64,000 bases of DNA from the NCBI GenBank assembly GCA_018907035.1, contig JACCIC010000096.1, forward strand, positions 1,746,501 to 1,810,500. Direction: 5' to 3'. This document shows positions 11,543-23,606 of the stretch, one piece after another. The stretch's first letter is position 1. Every line of letters begins with the position of its first letter. The position numbers and the translations under genes were made by a program. The notes beneath the pieces were generated by a model. It was given only the letters and a program-made list of their open reading frames with translations, had not been told where the DNA came from and did not search any database. The DNA comes from Sycobia sp. Sy_11 (lineage: Eukaryota > Arthropoda > Insecta > Hymenoptera > Epichrysomallidae).

Positions 11543-14500
11543 GGAGAATGCGCTTTTCAATTTCATATACTATCGGACAAATTCTATCACCTCAAAAAAA
11601 TACCTCGTTTTTATTTTAGTAACAACTATATCGATATCATTTATCAATTCAAATTTAGTATACTTACAAATAATAAGTAAATAAAAATAACTAGCTATTA
11701 TAAATTAATCTCTGAGTCCATAAATTTCGAATGCTTATTTAATTGACATCGTTATTGATAATGTGGAGCTCTAAATTTTCTATTTTATACAATAGTTGTT
11801 CCGGACATCAATAATATTATTTATGGAAAATAAATTGAATAAAATGAATACCAATTTTCAACTTAATATAATTTGTGATTGTATATTACATAATTTTATA
11901 CCATTTATAATCATCACAAGTTACATCTTGTTTACTTTGTAATATTTAAAATAATTTAATAGATAAATTAAGAAAAAATCTTCGTACATTTGCATACACA
12001 TACGGTATTATTATTTATGCAGCGATCTTAAAATAGAAAATACCGCGTTGCTGTACAAAATTCACAAATCTTGTATATCCAGTTATTTATTAAATATAAT
12101 ACATAATATCAATATTAATATTAATATAAATTACCGCGTGTCCACTTCGTGCGCGCAACTTATTCTCGTCCTCCTTACCCCACGGAAATGCACATAAATA
12201 AGGCTGTCCATTAAAAATGGTTCCGCTGCTTGTATCGGTTTAGCTTTTTACTTATCTACAGAAAAGCCTGCCTTCAGATATTCACCGGATTTATAGCGCT
12301 GCATTTGACGTCCCCCTCCCCTGCGCATCTTATTTTTCCATCCAGATTTTTATTTCCTTTTTGCGTTTTTCCCCTTTTCTTTTCTTTTCTATCTTTTTTT
12401 TTCTTTTTTTGCCCCCCATTTTTTTTTTAATTTCAATCGTCGTTTTACGACGGCGATATCGTCGAACTTTTAGCTTTTAAGACGCTAATACCTAACTGCG
12501 GCACTTTTCTATGGCCGTATCCACTTGACGGCTGACCTATTTTTATCCCTTACGTCCACCTTTGGAAAATTGAAGATTTGTTTTTCTTGTCACGCGCAGA
12601 GTATTGTTTTACACCGCCGACTTTATTGCCGATGAATTTAAGCGGAGTGAAGACGACGGTTAAGATCGAGATGGCAATTTTCCACGATGTATTGAAACAA
12701 ATTTCAAATTGTAAACATATGTAGTGTATATAACAAATATTAATACTTTTTTGTAGTTAATCTTTTACGTTTATTTAATCTAGCTTTAAATAAAATTGTT
12801 ATTGTCATATTAAGTAACGATTTTCAAGTTAATCTGTTTTTACTTTATAAGAGCATTAGCTTTTTTATTTTATTATATGGCAATAAAAAAAGGATCCGTG
12901 TAACGAAAAAGCCATGAAAGCGGATTTATTTTTAAATTTAACGTTGAGTTTAATACTTGCAAGACATAAAACAAAGAGACATCGATGTACTATTATTATT
13001 ACAGTAATCTTGCGAAGTAGTAGATAATTCAAAATTTAATGATTAAAAAAATTTTTAAATAATTTTCATTCCAATTTTAATGATTCACAAACATTAAAAC
13101 TTGTTTTTTTTTTTGCTGACTTCAAAACTTTCTCGTTCGATACGATTTTGAAAATATTATAAATACGTACAGCTCGATATGATATTCAAAAAATGAATAT
13201 GAGTTTTTAATTTATAGTTTTAACGATGAATAATTTACGCGCTTCTTTGTAACAATTTATAAAAATATTCCTGCAAACCTGCTTAACTTGCAAGCTCAGC
13301 GCTTCTATTTCGCTCACGCTTAAATACATCCGAATGAACTTTTGGTACTGTGTACCTATAAAAGTATAATTTAAAAATAAATTTTTGCATTAGCCTTCTA
13401 TTTCTATTTCATAAATACGCTTCACTGTAGATATTAAATATTAAACGTATAATTATACAGTACCTCATCTACTCTATCATAAGTGTATAACTTATAGTTC
13501 CAAAATAGTTGATGACTTTTTCTCCCTATTCAATTTTTTTGTTTATTATTTTTCATTTTAATTACAGCTAACATGTGCTTTGATAATTGTGCAATTCAAA
13601 ATTTATGATTAACGTAATTCATACAAATATCCAACATCTGATTGTATGTGTACTATAATTTATCGAAATCAAGAAAAATTTTATTTTTCATATATATAAA
13701 GTTTTTGAGTTAAGCCCCTGATTCTGAATGTGGAATTCTGAATAGCACCGTTATTTTCTATTTCAATAAGTTTTTTCTTATTTTAATAATAGAAATTCTG
13801 AAAATTAACTTGAAATGCTCGAGGAATTACTGTAGCATAAATTACTCTCTTTTTGCACGAAATTCACACAATGTATCCTTGTTCTTTTCTCAAATCCACC
13901 TCCGCAGACTTAGCATTTTCTGCAATAAACGGGCTAACCTGCAAGGGGGCGGAGAGTCATTATTAAAGCAATATTGTCGTCAGGGTAGCTCTAATTTTCC
14001 CTAGTTTTGGATCTGTTCCAAAGGAAAGGAGAGAGTCTTGATAATATCTTTTGAACGGTATAAAGTACCGGCTATTATCTTGCGAACCGTATTTGAAAGC
14101 AAAAAAAAAATGTATTGCAGTAGCGAAAGGAAAAAAATTGCGCACGATCGCAAATAAAACAAGTTTCTCAGGGCTGCTCGGAATATTTCAATAAAAATCC
14201 GTCAACTACTAAAAATACTTTTAAAATTACTTTCGGGAACCTGGCTGTATTGAAGCCATATTGAATTAAATATGGTTCTGTCAGCTATGCATAATAGATA
14301 ATTATATTTATTTCAATATTTATAAAATTCTAAAGAATGCAATAAGTTATATTCTATTATAATTATGATTTCAAAAATATATTGTATAAAATATGAACCT
14401 TCAGAAAACTCAGGGTTACAAATCTCAATAGTCAAATAATTAAGTTTTGTTACTTTAATACGTTTTACAAATTAATAAATACAGACATATATGCATTCCA

Positions 14501-15419
14501 AAAAGTATTTCCCTATCAAATATGTTTTTATTTTTCAGAACTAGCTATTGTAAGAGGAAAATTCAAGGTAAAGTCCTGCGTGAAATTTTCTCATATTGTC
14601 TATGCAAGCCCAAATAAAAGTTTTTTTTGACATAAAAATGCAAAATTCTACATAACTTACAATAAAAGTTTAATATTATTCAAGAATATATCTGCTTTAA
14701 AATAATTCAAATGTTTAAGGCTTCATTTTTAAAAACATATTTTTTTAAATATTAATACGAATAAATAAATGAAAGTTTTATAAAAGCTTCATTTTAAAAT
14801 TAATAAATAATATCCAACTGTCACCAAAAATAAAATTTTATACTGAGAATAAAAGATTGATTAAATTTATAATTATACTAGTATTAGTAATAATTGATCG
14901 CAATTATACATTCTTTATTATACAGTAATTTCAGCTTACAATGATAATATTCTGATTTACTTATTTATAAGTTCGCATGAAATTCTCCTTAAGCTAACTC
15001 GGATCTGCATAAGCCCAATTCTATGAGTACCAAGTATATCCCTGTACTTAAATTAACTTTTAGATAAAATTTCTTCTAATATAACATATTCGTTTAAGCA
15101 ATATTATAATTCTCTCAATTACAATACTCTTTTATCATTTATCCGCGAATCAGAAAAATCCTATATATACAACAGATTTCGACAAAACTATTTTCCTACC
15201 TGGGAAATAAAATTGTCCTGTTATTATGTATGTATTGCAAATCATCCTCCCTCCTCATCCTCGTAGTAACTTGAAATGCAAATTTTCATCCGCAGCTCTA
15301 AGCCAAATCGGTTTATCTCTTCGCTTGGAATTTAGGACGAGCGAGCACACCGGCCTTCTAAACTTAACCCGAAATCGATCCGGGACGGTTCTCCGCGCTG
15401 GAGGCTGGTGCTCTCCTGA

Positions 15420-15463
15420 CACACACACACACGCGCGCGCGCCCGCACACACACACACACACA
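15420..15463. repeat. (CA)n tract with an internal CG-alternating core
   Basis: CA units flank a GCGCGCGCGC core, giving about 44 bases of nearly pure purine-pyrimidine alternation, a sequence type that favours left-handed DNA in vitro. Confidence 0.93.
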
Positions 15464-15582
15464 TAAGCGCACACTAGAAACAGACACAAAAGCACACACA
15501 TACACCTGGAACTTTACCGATGTTACCGCTTTGTATATCTTTCCTTTTCTTATCTCCGACTTTAAAGTACGAAACTCGCTCC

Positions 15583-15671
15583 ATGTATGTATATATGTAT
15601 GTATGTATGTATGTGTATATATATATGTGTGTGTGTACATGTACATGTATATATATATATATATATATATA
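15583..15671. repeat. Compound (TATG)n-(TG)n-(TA)n microsatellite
   Basis: Tetranucleotide TATG units grade into TA, then TG, then a TACATG stretch and a terminal (TA)n run. This is a mosaic produced by successive slippage and base change. Confidence 0.93.
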
Positions 15672-15689
15672 CACGTGACTCTCACTTGG

Positions 15690-15730
15690 TTCAAAAATTC
15701 ATTACGCGCGCACTTTCAAAAATTCATTAC
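15690..15730. repeat. 16-bp direct repeat
   Basis: The 16-mer TTCAAAAATTCATTAC occurs at 15690-15705 and again at 15715-15730, separated by nine bases of CG-rich sequence. It is an exact short tandem-type duplication next to the compound microsatellite. Confidence 0.9.
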
Positions 15731-17976
15731 AACTTTCGCGAGAGGAGGTCTAGGGCCAAACTTTTTAAATTCCTTTTCTACTGAACTACTACACAGTCGC
15801 GGCTGATTTATTCTTTTAATTTACTTTTCCAAATACTGAAATTTCCTCCATTTCAATCGTGATCTAGTTTAACATTGAATAAAGCGATGTCATTTTCCAA
15901 CTTTCAACTTTAATTAAATTTGATCATATTATTAACCGAATTCAAGAATAATCAGAAATTTGCATTTTTCTGCAAACGCATCCTTCATTCTCGATTATTG
16001 TCGCAAGATCGGGCCGTATTAAAATTAAATTAAAATAAGAGTTTTTATGAATTTATTAATGTTCTTGTACTGTATTTATTTTAAGGCATTTTTCCAGTGT
16101 CTGTCAATTGATACCATATCTGTACGATTATTATCATTTTTCTTCGCGTGAACTCGTGGAGATGATTTACTGGATTTATCCTTGGAGCTTTTTTCGGATG
16201 AAGCATACTCTTTTAGAATTTTCATTTATTTGCTACGCTTCTTATGTATTTACTGGACTATAGCCTCAATTTTCATGAGCATAATTATCAGATGGATCAT
16301 TAATTTGTCTATTTCAAGTAATTTCTTCCATGAATATAGATTTAAATAAACTAGTAAAATTTTAGTATCATATAATGTATAATGTTGCGTAAAACAATTT
16401 TAGTTTCTGTACAATTGAGCTCAACTAAGTTGCTAATGAAGTGGACATGGAATTATTTCAATACTAAACTTTTACAATAAATTAAATTTCCCATAAAATT
16501 AAAATTACGCAAATATCTAAAAAAAATTACACGTAACTGAACTGTTACTATCAGTATTAAAAAACTGCTACTAAAAAGTATTAAAGGCTTTGGGCAGACG
16601 TTGTATTGTTTCCATGTAAATTTCTTGTTGTTTTTTCAGTGTTTTTCATTTTTGTAAACTCACAAGTTTGCTTTAGCCTCATAGCCTTTCTTAAGAAACG
16701 TTACATTGTGGCTATTGCTTTATGTTCGGTACTTGTTCGTATGCTTCGATGCATTTTATATCAAAAATTTTTATTTTATTGGCTTTCAATTGACTCACTT
16801 AAATATATAAAATATAGCATTTTTAATAAACTTTTTTACAGAGTAAATGAGTAAAATAATTTATAGCAGGCAACTATATTGACACTATATCTAATTAATA
16901 TTTCAGAATTCCCTATTAGACTTTTCTTCAAATATCCAAAACTTCATTGTATACTATAAATAAAACGAAGCATCTCTCATTATTTATAGTACAGTTATGA
17001 ATTTAAACGTAGTTCTTTACAAATCAGATGTCCGCATTTATCCTGAAATTCAAATATTAATATTACTTTTTCATATTTTAAAATAATGTGTCAAATGAAA
17101 TATTCATTTTGAAAAGCTATTTATTACATAAAATATAATTAAATAATCAAGCAATTTTGCGCGGAAAAAGTTTATTATTTTAAACGTTCTTGAAAAGTAT
17201 ATGACGAACATTGTAGATGTTAAAAAAGTTGCCAATCACAGGTATATGCTTGAACCTATCAGACACAATAGATAATATTTAAAAATGAACATGCAAGTTC
17301 AAATTTCTCTCCGACAATTGAATATTCTTTATTTATTTAAATCTTAATATTTTTATTCATTTCCTACAAAATAAATAATAATTCCTGCAAAATTTTAGCT
17401 CTTGATTAATCTTTAGAAATCAAAATATTTTCGAATTAAATAAATGTTTTATAAAGTAATATATTCTCTTATTCATACAATCTGCTAAAAAGAAGTTGTT
17501 TTAAATTGCAAATGATTCCATAACATCTGATAAAAATCAAAACGAATAAAGCCATATTCTGTATTGAATGTATAAAATTGGATATAATTGATCAAAAAAG
17601 CAATATCAGTGGTTAAACTGATTTTAAATTTTATAAAACATTGAAAAATGTTAAAGCGTTGAAAGGTTGTCCGGAAAAACATTCACTAAAAGGGAATTAA
17701 TTGTTAAAAGAACGATAGGTTTCACATTAATGGCTCTGGAAATTCATAAATTCAGTTTTAATTTAACCGTTCCATTTATATATAAAGATATTAAAAAATG
17801 TGCACTTTTTTCATTCGTTCAAATGTCTAGTTTCTTGTATGGATGAATAGTGATAAATAGACAGCAATTAGAGAGAACAGAGATACGCTTCGTGCACATG
17901 TTTAAATAGTACATTACGACACAACACATATACTGTTTTATAATACTATTATATAATACTAATGATGAATGTGTAA

Positions 17977-18189
17977 TTAAGTAAAAAATTCTGATAGAGT
18001 GAAAGAATATTTCATTTTTTTATTTATTGTTGGATATTGAGAGCTAGAATTTATTGATCGAAGTGAATAATAATAAGAAGAATAGTAATTATTGTAATTC
18101 TTCGTATAATAATCAGCCCTAAATAATAAAACAATTAACTTCACAATAGAAGGTATAGCTAGAACCAATTATTAAAATATATTATTAAA
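17977..18189 (-). other. Possible further mitochondrial-derived segment
   Basis: Directly downstream of the cytochrome b fragment in its orientation, a 63-codon frame begins MVLAIPSIVKLIVLLF and continues Tyr/Asn/Ser-rich. The IPS-x-K-L core recalls the second helix of mitochondrial COX2, which is not the normal neighbour of cytochrome b and would imply a rearranged insertion. The match is too short to decide; it may be plain AT-rich DNA. Confidence 0.25.
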
Positions 18190-18384
18190 AAATTTTAACC
18201 ATAATTAACATCTTATATAATAATAGTTAATCTATTAAATACATAATCAATATTAGTACAATAATAAACCAACTCCCAGTAAAGATCCAAAATTTCATCA
18301 CACTGAGACGTTTGGAAGAGTAGCTAATCTTTGTAAGAAAATGATATTGAATAGGTTATTAGATTTCATTAAAGATATTTTCAT
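18190..18384 (-). pseudogene. CYTB: NUMT: 5' end of mitochondrial cytochrome b
   Basis: On the minus strand, read with the invertebrate mitochondrial code (TGA = Trp, AGA = Ser), this gives MKSNNLFNIIFLQ..., then LATLPNVSVWWNFGSLLG. That is the start of cytochrome b up to its first membrane helix; both tryptophans are TGA, so a nuclear reading would stop there. Downstream, after a frame change and a small deletion, DVNYG near 18195-18215 matches the conserved R-D-V-N-Y-G-W segment that follows. Start candidates are ATG at 18369 and an in-frame ATG at 18384. The gene is cut off after roughly 60 codons. In living mitochondria the protein is the haem-bearing subunit of complex III; here it is a dead copy embedded in nuclear-type DNA. 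Confidence 0.85.
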
Positions 18385-18870
18385 TCAATTAAGTTTTCGT
18401 AAAGATATTTTTTATTAATAATTATTCTTGCATGTAAAGTTATTATGATTAATATAAAAATTATTGAAATTAAAATTATGAAATTTCTATCATAATGATA
18501 TAAACAAGAGAAACCTTTAAGGATAATAAATTATTAATAATAGGGGTTTTTTTTAATAATACGAATTCTAAAAATCTTTAAAATTAAGTTTGTAACATGA
18601 GAATAAATATAAATAACACAATTATTATAATTTCAATTGAAGGTTTCATTAAAACATTTAATTTAATTGTTAAGAATGTATTATCTCTAAACTTTAGTAA
18701 TAATATTAATAAATTTCTTAAAATAAAAGGATGTAAAATTTTTCTATTTATAAATATAAGTTTAATAAATAAAATTTTTATCAAAGAAAGGTTAAAAAGG
18801 CAAAATCAAGATGAAAAATATTTTTTTCATATTAAAAATAATTTATTTAAAATATTAATAGTTCTTTGAT
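18385..18870 (-). pseudogene. NUMT: probable ND6 region upstream of cytochrome b
   Basis: In insect mitochondrial genomes ND6 lies directly upstream of cytochrome b on the same strand, and this stretch has that position. On the minus strand a frame from 18784 to 18584 encodes a very hydrophobic Ile/Leu-rich protein that includes KILHP followed by a hydrophobic run, resembling the H-P-(L/F) motif near the ND6 start. Further down, closer to cytochrome b, another hydrophobic frame runs ILISMIFMLIMM (mitochondrial code). ND6 is poorly conserved, so the name is an inference from order and hydrophobicity. Composition is more AT-rich than the flanks. The insertion seems to end near 18870-18890, where AT content falls. 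Confidence 0.55.
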
Positions 18871-19496
18871 TTGTAATAGATTAGTTCTTTAATTCGGTAA
18901 TTCTTTCTTTATTAGAGCGATTTTTCTCAGATGTACAGTTACATCGTGTATTGGGTATGACATGTGTGATCTGAAATTATCCGTGCATTGAACATAAAAG
19001 CGGCCGTAAAGTGCGAATTTATGGTACGAAGTACTATAAAATAATTTAATAAAAAAATAATATTTTATATAAATTTAAAATGCTGAGCTATTAATCCATA
19101 TAGTCTGACAGCTATTTCAACGATCAAATCTTTTATCGATAACTGACCAAAACAGATTTTTTACTTTTAATAGAGAGTGCTTCGTAAACCTGTTTAATAA
19201 ATCTACCGATCCGCTGAAAACTCGATATATTTAAATCAAAAGGAAAATAAATACTTTCCATCTCTCATTTAAAAAGCTTGAAAAAAAAAAATCCCTGGCA
19301 CTTTCCGGTTCCCCAATTTCAACTTAATTTCAGTGTAATATCCGACCGGTCGGCTCCAACATGCAAACCAGCGCAGTACGGCAGCGCGCCAGGGCTGCAT
19401 AAAATAAATAAACATTTATCACCGACGGCAATTCCGCACCTGCGCGACTCGCCGGCGATGGCGATGGAAAAAACAACCGACCTGAAATCTCTTAAC

Positions 19497-19499
<3 letters not shown>

Positions 19500-19552
<53 letters not shown>

Positions 19553-19591
19553 GTACATCGAAAATCTATTTCGACCGACGGGGGGGGGGGG
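19500..19591. repeat. (TA)n microsatellite and nearby G12 homopolymer
   Basis: (TA)n occupies 19500-19549. A run of twelve G follows at 19580-19591. Both lie inside a GC-rich island, a pairing repeated elsewhere in the window. Confidence 0.96.
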
Positions 19592-21302
19592 CTCTCATAT
19601 ATATCCACCCCCCGGCGGGTACGAAGTCGCCGCTGCAGGCGGCGGCATAGTAGTGTGGATCGTCCTGGTGCTTAAAATCTAATACGGACAGGCCACCGCC
19701 GCCTCTGGGAAACGGGCTAAAGTGGCAGTGGCGCGGGAGGAGCCGAAGGTGGAAGGGGCGAGCCTATTTTCCCTAAGCCCTAATATCTCCCCCGAAGAAG
19801 AGCTTCGTAGAGGTATGCGAATACAGGAGAGCGCGCTTGAGCGCGGGCGCTTCGTACCGGGGCTGTTGGTGTGTAGGTGTCCCCTACCCTGCCCTCCAAT
19901 CCCATCCTCGACTGGCCGAAAATCATGAATAATTTAGACATGGTACGGGATATATTCTGTCCTCTATCAGCTGTGTCCTTGTCGGCGATTCGCCTGGCGC
20001 TTCTGGCTCCGCTCTCGCTTCTTTGTCCGCTTGCGCCGGTGTGTCCCATTCACGGGCTTTAATTTAAAGCTCGCTCCTCTCCGAGCTGTACCTTTTACCT
20101 CTTCCCCCAACCCCTTCCCTCTACCCGTACCCTTTCTCACTCGCTCCCTCTCTCTCTCTCTCTCTTTCTCTCTATTCATCTATCTATATCTCCATCTTTA
20201 GCTGATATATATAGCAAGCCTCTTCTTCTCTCGACATCCCTAATTATAGCGCGGAGGCATTCAATTTATCGAAATAAAATTGCATTTTTTTAACATTAAT
20301 TTTTTAATGAAAATAAAAAAAACCTTTTTATAGAGGATAATAATATGTTAGCGTTTTCGTATGATTATTTCATACGTGAAATAGAGCGAATGAAAAAAGT
20401 AATTATGTTTGTAGGAGTGTATGAAAGAAAACATGCATTTCGGCTCAGGATTACAAATGAAGACTCATCAAGAAGTCTGATAATGAGTAAACCTTTAGCA
20501 AAACGCCTTGTACTCCTCTAAACTTCCCTCCCAGTCTGTTAGAAAAAAAAACCTGGCTATTATACGATTACATTAGTCACCTGCTGCAACCTTCATTTTG
20601 CGCTTTAATAATCCAACTCACACTGAAATTAAGTTACATTATAAATTTTCCAGTAATAAAATCTCATTATTACGTCCTACGTTAGTAGATAAAGATATGT
20701 AGTATTTAAATATAAGCTTGTTGCTGTTGAATAAAATTCGCATAAGAGTGCTACGCTTCGATATGAGAGGTTTTTTAAATTTATTTTTTAATGATCCACA
20801 TTCAAAATGTATAGAAGAAATTAGTCATAGATGATTACACACTTCTTATTTATGTATAATAAGTACTCATATATTTGGTATAAATTTTCTTCAAAAGCCT
20901 CCAGAATATTTTTATGTACATGAGCGTGCTGCACGTTCTTTAGTGAACAAATGGTTAGTAACATGTTGATTATCAACTACTTTCATCAAGTATTTTCATT
21001 TAATATCAAAAATGCATATTAAAAAATCCAGTGTACTGAATAAACAAATAACGCATTCTCTAATGTATAATATATAACCCAGATACTTTGTACAAAGGAG
21101 ATTCTCATTCCGATTTAGCGTTTCATTTAATTTTAATGGTCCAGAAATGGAAAGGAAACATTTCCAATTACAAAATGCACCAAATAACATCGTTTCTTCC
21201 TATCAGCAATTTTGACTATTATTATTCCACTGCGCGCGTATTATCCGCTTATAATAACGAATGCGGTCACCAGCAAAAACTCCTTCGGGGTAACATTTCG
21301 AT

Positions 21303-21303
<1 letters not shown>

Positions 21304-21330
<27 letters not shown>
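21304..21330. repeat. (CT)n microsatellite
   Basis: About 13 TC units followed by an alternating CG stretch (ACTCGCGCGCGCG). Confidence 0.95.
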
Positions 21331-21334
<4 letters not shown>

Positions 21335-21519
21335 GCGCGCGCGTACTGCGAGCGCTAAGCAATCTCCCCATCGTAATCCTCGGGAGTCGATTGCACGCAT
21401 TCGACTATCATAGAACAATCGTATTTGCTCTGATCGAGGCAGTGATTTGTCGAGCGCGATACAATCTCATTAACTATACTGCGCCATGCTAATCAGTATC
21501 GTTATTGGCTCCCTCCCTT

Positions 21520-21523
<4 letters not shown>

Positions 21524-21559
<36 letters not shown>
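21524..21559. repeat. (CT)n microsatellite
   Basis: About 18 CT units in a longer pyrimidine-rich run. Confidence 0.95.
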
Positions 21560-21565
<6 letters not shown>

Positions 21566-22857
21566 TTACTCTCTTTCCCTTGGAAACTAAAAATTTATAG
21601 TTATTACTACCCCTTTCGGGTCTTTAATTATGCCGTTCCTGTATCCGATCTAATTCATTCACTCTTGTTATATTTTTTACAATTAGGTATTTATAAAATT
21701 ATTAACATTTCTTTTCATTTTGGTAAATTATAAATTAACTTTTTTTGTTAATTACAAATTGCGTTGAAAATGAATTTTATGGATGGATATTAATTACTTT
21801 AATTTCGTATAGTAATAATTTTAGTAATTAAACTAATTTACAATTGATAATTGGATTGATATTCATTTACATTTATATCGAAGTAAAACATCACGTTTTA
21901 TATATGATCTGCATTAATTGCAAATTTTTATGAGCATCGCTCTGATCTAAATGCACAATTTTACACATTTTTCAATTGAAGTGTATATATCAAACGCCAT
22001 AAAACAAGCAAAGAACGTAATCGGTGTATGTGGTGACTGTATGTTTCATAGTTGAATATAAATATTCCCACGCAATGTTTTTCTATATAATTCTATTATC
22101 CTATGTTTACTTTCGATAAAACAGTGAAATTTCATTACGAAGTCACAAAGATGTATTTTTAAGGCTTTTGATTGGGAGTTATTAACGAAGAACAATTTAG
22201 ATTCATAAAGATAGGGTATAAAACATGAATCACTGATTTAGTTCCAATCGATCCTGGTAACTCATTACCTCCAAAAAAGCCTGTAAAGTTAGTTCTACTG
22301 TTATTTTCTCTTTTGGCAGTATCAGACTTATGCGATTAACTGAACACTTGAGAACAAGAATACGCAGGCCTTTGTATAAATATCTCTGTACTAGGCACAC
22401 AATCCTAAATGTTCAAGTTTTTTTAATTCCTTTGACATTTACTGCTATTTTTTCTTTCGATAGCCAAAGTAAAGTTGATTGCAAATATTTTTCGAATAGC
22501 TTTATAGTATCATATAAAAGGATCTTAACATTATATGGGCGTATAACAATTAAAAGGATTGCTGCTGATGTTTTGACGATGATAGATAAGTTATGTACTT
22601 TTTCGAGATCTTGTTTTACCTATTATTTGTCTCTTTTTTTCTCCATGATAAACAGAAAAATTACAAAAACATGAATTATTTTTTCAATATTTTTTTCAAT
22701 ATTGTATTTTCTATAAGGAAATACGTAGTTAGAGAATAATAATATATAATCTTACTAACCTTCTTTTTTAATAGCTCATTTATTTCTTTTGAAATATTTT
22801 TGATGTTTAAAGCAATTTCTTCTGTTACTAAAGTTTTTTATCGACCTTAAAGCCTTT

Positions 22858-23217
22858 ATACTATAATATATTATACTAAAATAATGACAGACAGACTGTC
22901 CTTGTTTTTATGATCACCTACGAAGAATCTGAAATATAAATTACTATTAAAAATAAAATTAAATTAAATTAAAAATTAAAAATAATAGAAAGAAGTTATA
23001 TTCTATGTTAGCAAAGGACAACCTGACTATCCTCACCAACTTAAATTTAAATTTTCCTGTGATGCCATATGTCTCGACCCGTTACGGTTCATCTTCAAGG
23101 GCTAAACTGATATATTATTATATTAATTATTTTACATTATTATATTATATTATAATATAATAAACAATAGAATATATTATACAAAAATAATGATTTTAGT
23201 ATAATATATTATAGTAT
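22858..23217. repeat. 360-bp block bounded by a 24-bp perfect inverted repeat
   Basis: The 24 bases at 22858-22881 (ATACTATAATATATTATACT then AAAA) recur exactly as the reverse complement at 23194-23217. The block between them is noncoding. This is the architecture of a miniature inverted-repeat element (MITE), but the arms are pure AT-type sequence apart from two C/G positions and no clear target-site duplication was found. It overlaps the start of the dispersed repeat described at 22881. Confidence 0.55.
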
Positions 23218-23285
23218 CAAGACTATAAAACCAATAAAAACATTTATTAATTTAATGCAAAACAGTCGACAAAAGAACAATTTTT
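22881..23285. repeat. Dispersed repeat, copy A
   Basis: The start shares a 24-base string with copy B at 34001, with one mismatch: ATAATGACAG, then A or T, then CAGACTGTCCTTG. Similarity continues through ATCTGAAA, a TTCT-TTGTTAG-type segment at about 22990-23015 and, at the far end, CAGTCGACA-AAG-ACAATT at about 23265-23283. Relative to copy B this copy has roughly 200 extra bases in the middle, between about 23035 and 23235. The internal GTCCTTG near the start and CAAAGGAC at about 23013-23020 are inverted to one another. No coding potential. Probably a non-autonomous DNA transposon family; class not determined. Confidence 0.6.
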
Positions 23286-23529
23286 AATTTTCACTTTATT
23301 ATCTATTGAATTTATCTAGTATGTAAAAATTGTTAAATATATTTTAATTACCACGAAAATATTTATTTAGCTTTACGAAAATGTGAAAAATAACATCTCA
23401 ATTCTTTGATGCTCTACTATCACAACCTTTTTTTTATCTTATTGAACACGGTTCTATTTATGCTCCCAAATAGTGGTGCTAATCTGTGACGGAGGTTACA
23501 TGTCACTTGTAAGTGCGATGCTTTTGTCA

Positions 23530-23606
23530 ATCGGCCGGGACCGAGACGTGAACTCGGATCATCGAATTACTAATCCTTCGCTCTCTAGCGATCGAACCAT
23601 CGTAGG
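23530..23606 (-). repeat. tRNA-like sequence, probable SINE head or tRNA pseudogene
   Basis: Read on the minus strand from 23606, the sequence has a D-arm/box-A-like part (TGGTTCGATCGCTAGAGAGC), an anticodon-like arm around GGATTAGTAATTC, and a perfect T-arm at 23557-23541. In that T-arm, CCGAG pairs with CTCGG around a seven-base loop TTCACGT. The loop and box B differ from the tRNA consensus (GGTTCGA) and the acceptor ends do not pair, so it is not a functional tRNA. A tRNA-derived SINE head is the best reading; the SINE body would extend to lower coordinates but is not recognised. Confidence 0.5.

Larger units (their letters stand above)
9286..18189. other. Noncoding, microsatellite-rich stretch
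   Basis: About 9 kb with no convincing exon. It holds TA/GA tracts at 9712-9788, CT-rich DNA at about 10025-10063, GA tracts at 10586-10608 and 11503-11540, a T/C-rich run at about 12340-12430, a CA/CG tract at 15420-15463 and a compound TATG/TG/TA block at 15583-15671. Most apparent frames of 60-120 codons here are translations of those repeats. The DNA between 17980 and 18190 may belong to the adjoining mitochondrial insertion. Confidence 0.5.
18871..22857. other. Noncoding, with a GC-rich island at about 19.3-20.2 kb
   Basis: No exon recognised. A GC-rich island at about 19280-20180 carries a (TA)25 tract (19500-19549) and a G12 run (19580-19591). It ends in a CT-rich tail at about 20146-20170. 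CT tracts lie at 21304-21330 and 21524-21559. A 114-codon frame at 22330-22674 on the plus strand has no recognisable domain and a length expected by chance in 64 kb of AT-rich DNA. Confidence 0.5.

Noticed and set aside
18597..18869. 90-codon plus-strand hydrophobic frame
   Set aside because: It is the antisense of the mitochondrial-derived ND6 region, so it is a shadow.
22330..22674. 114-codon plus-strand frame
   Set aside because: No recognisable domain, and a frame of this length is expected about once by chance in 64 kb of AT-rich DNA.
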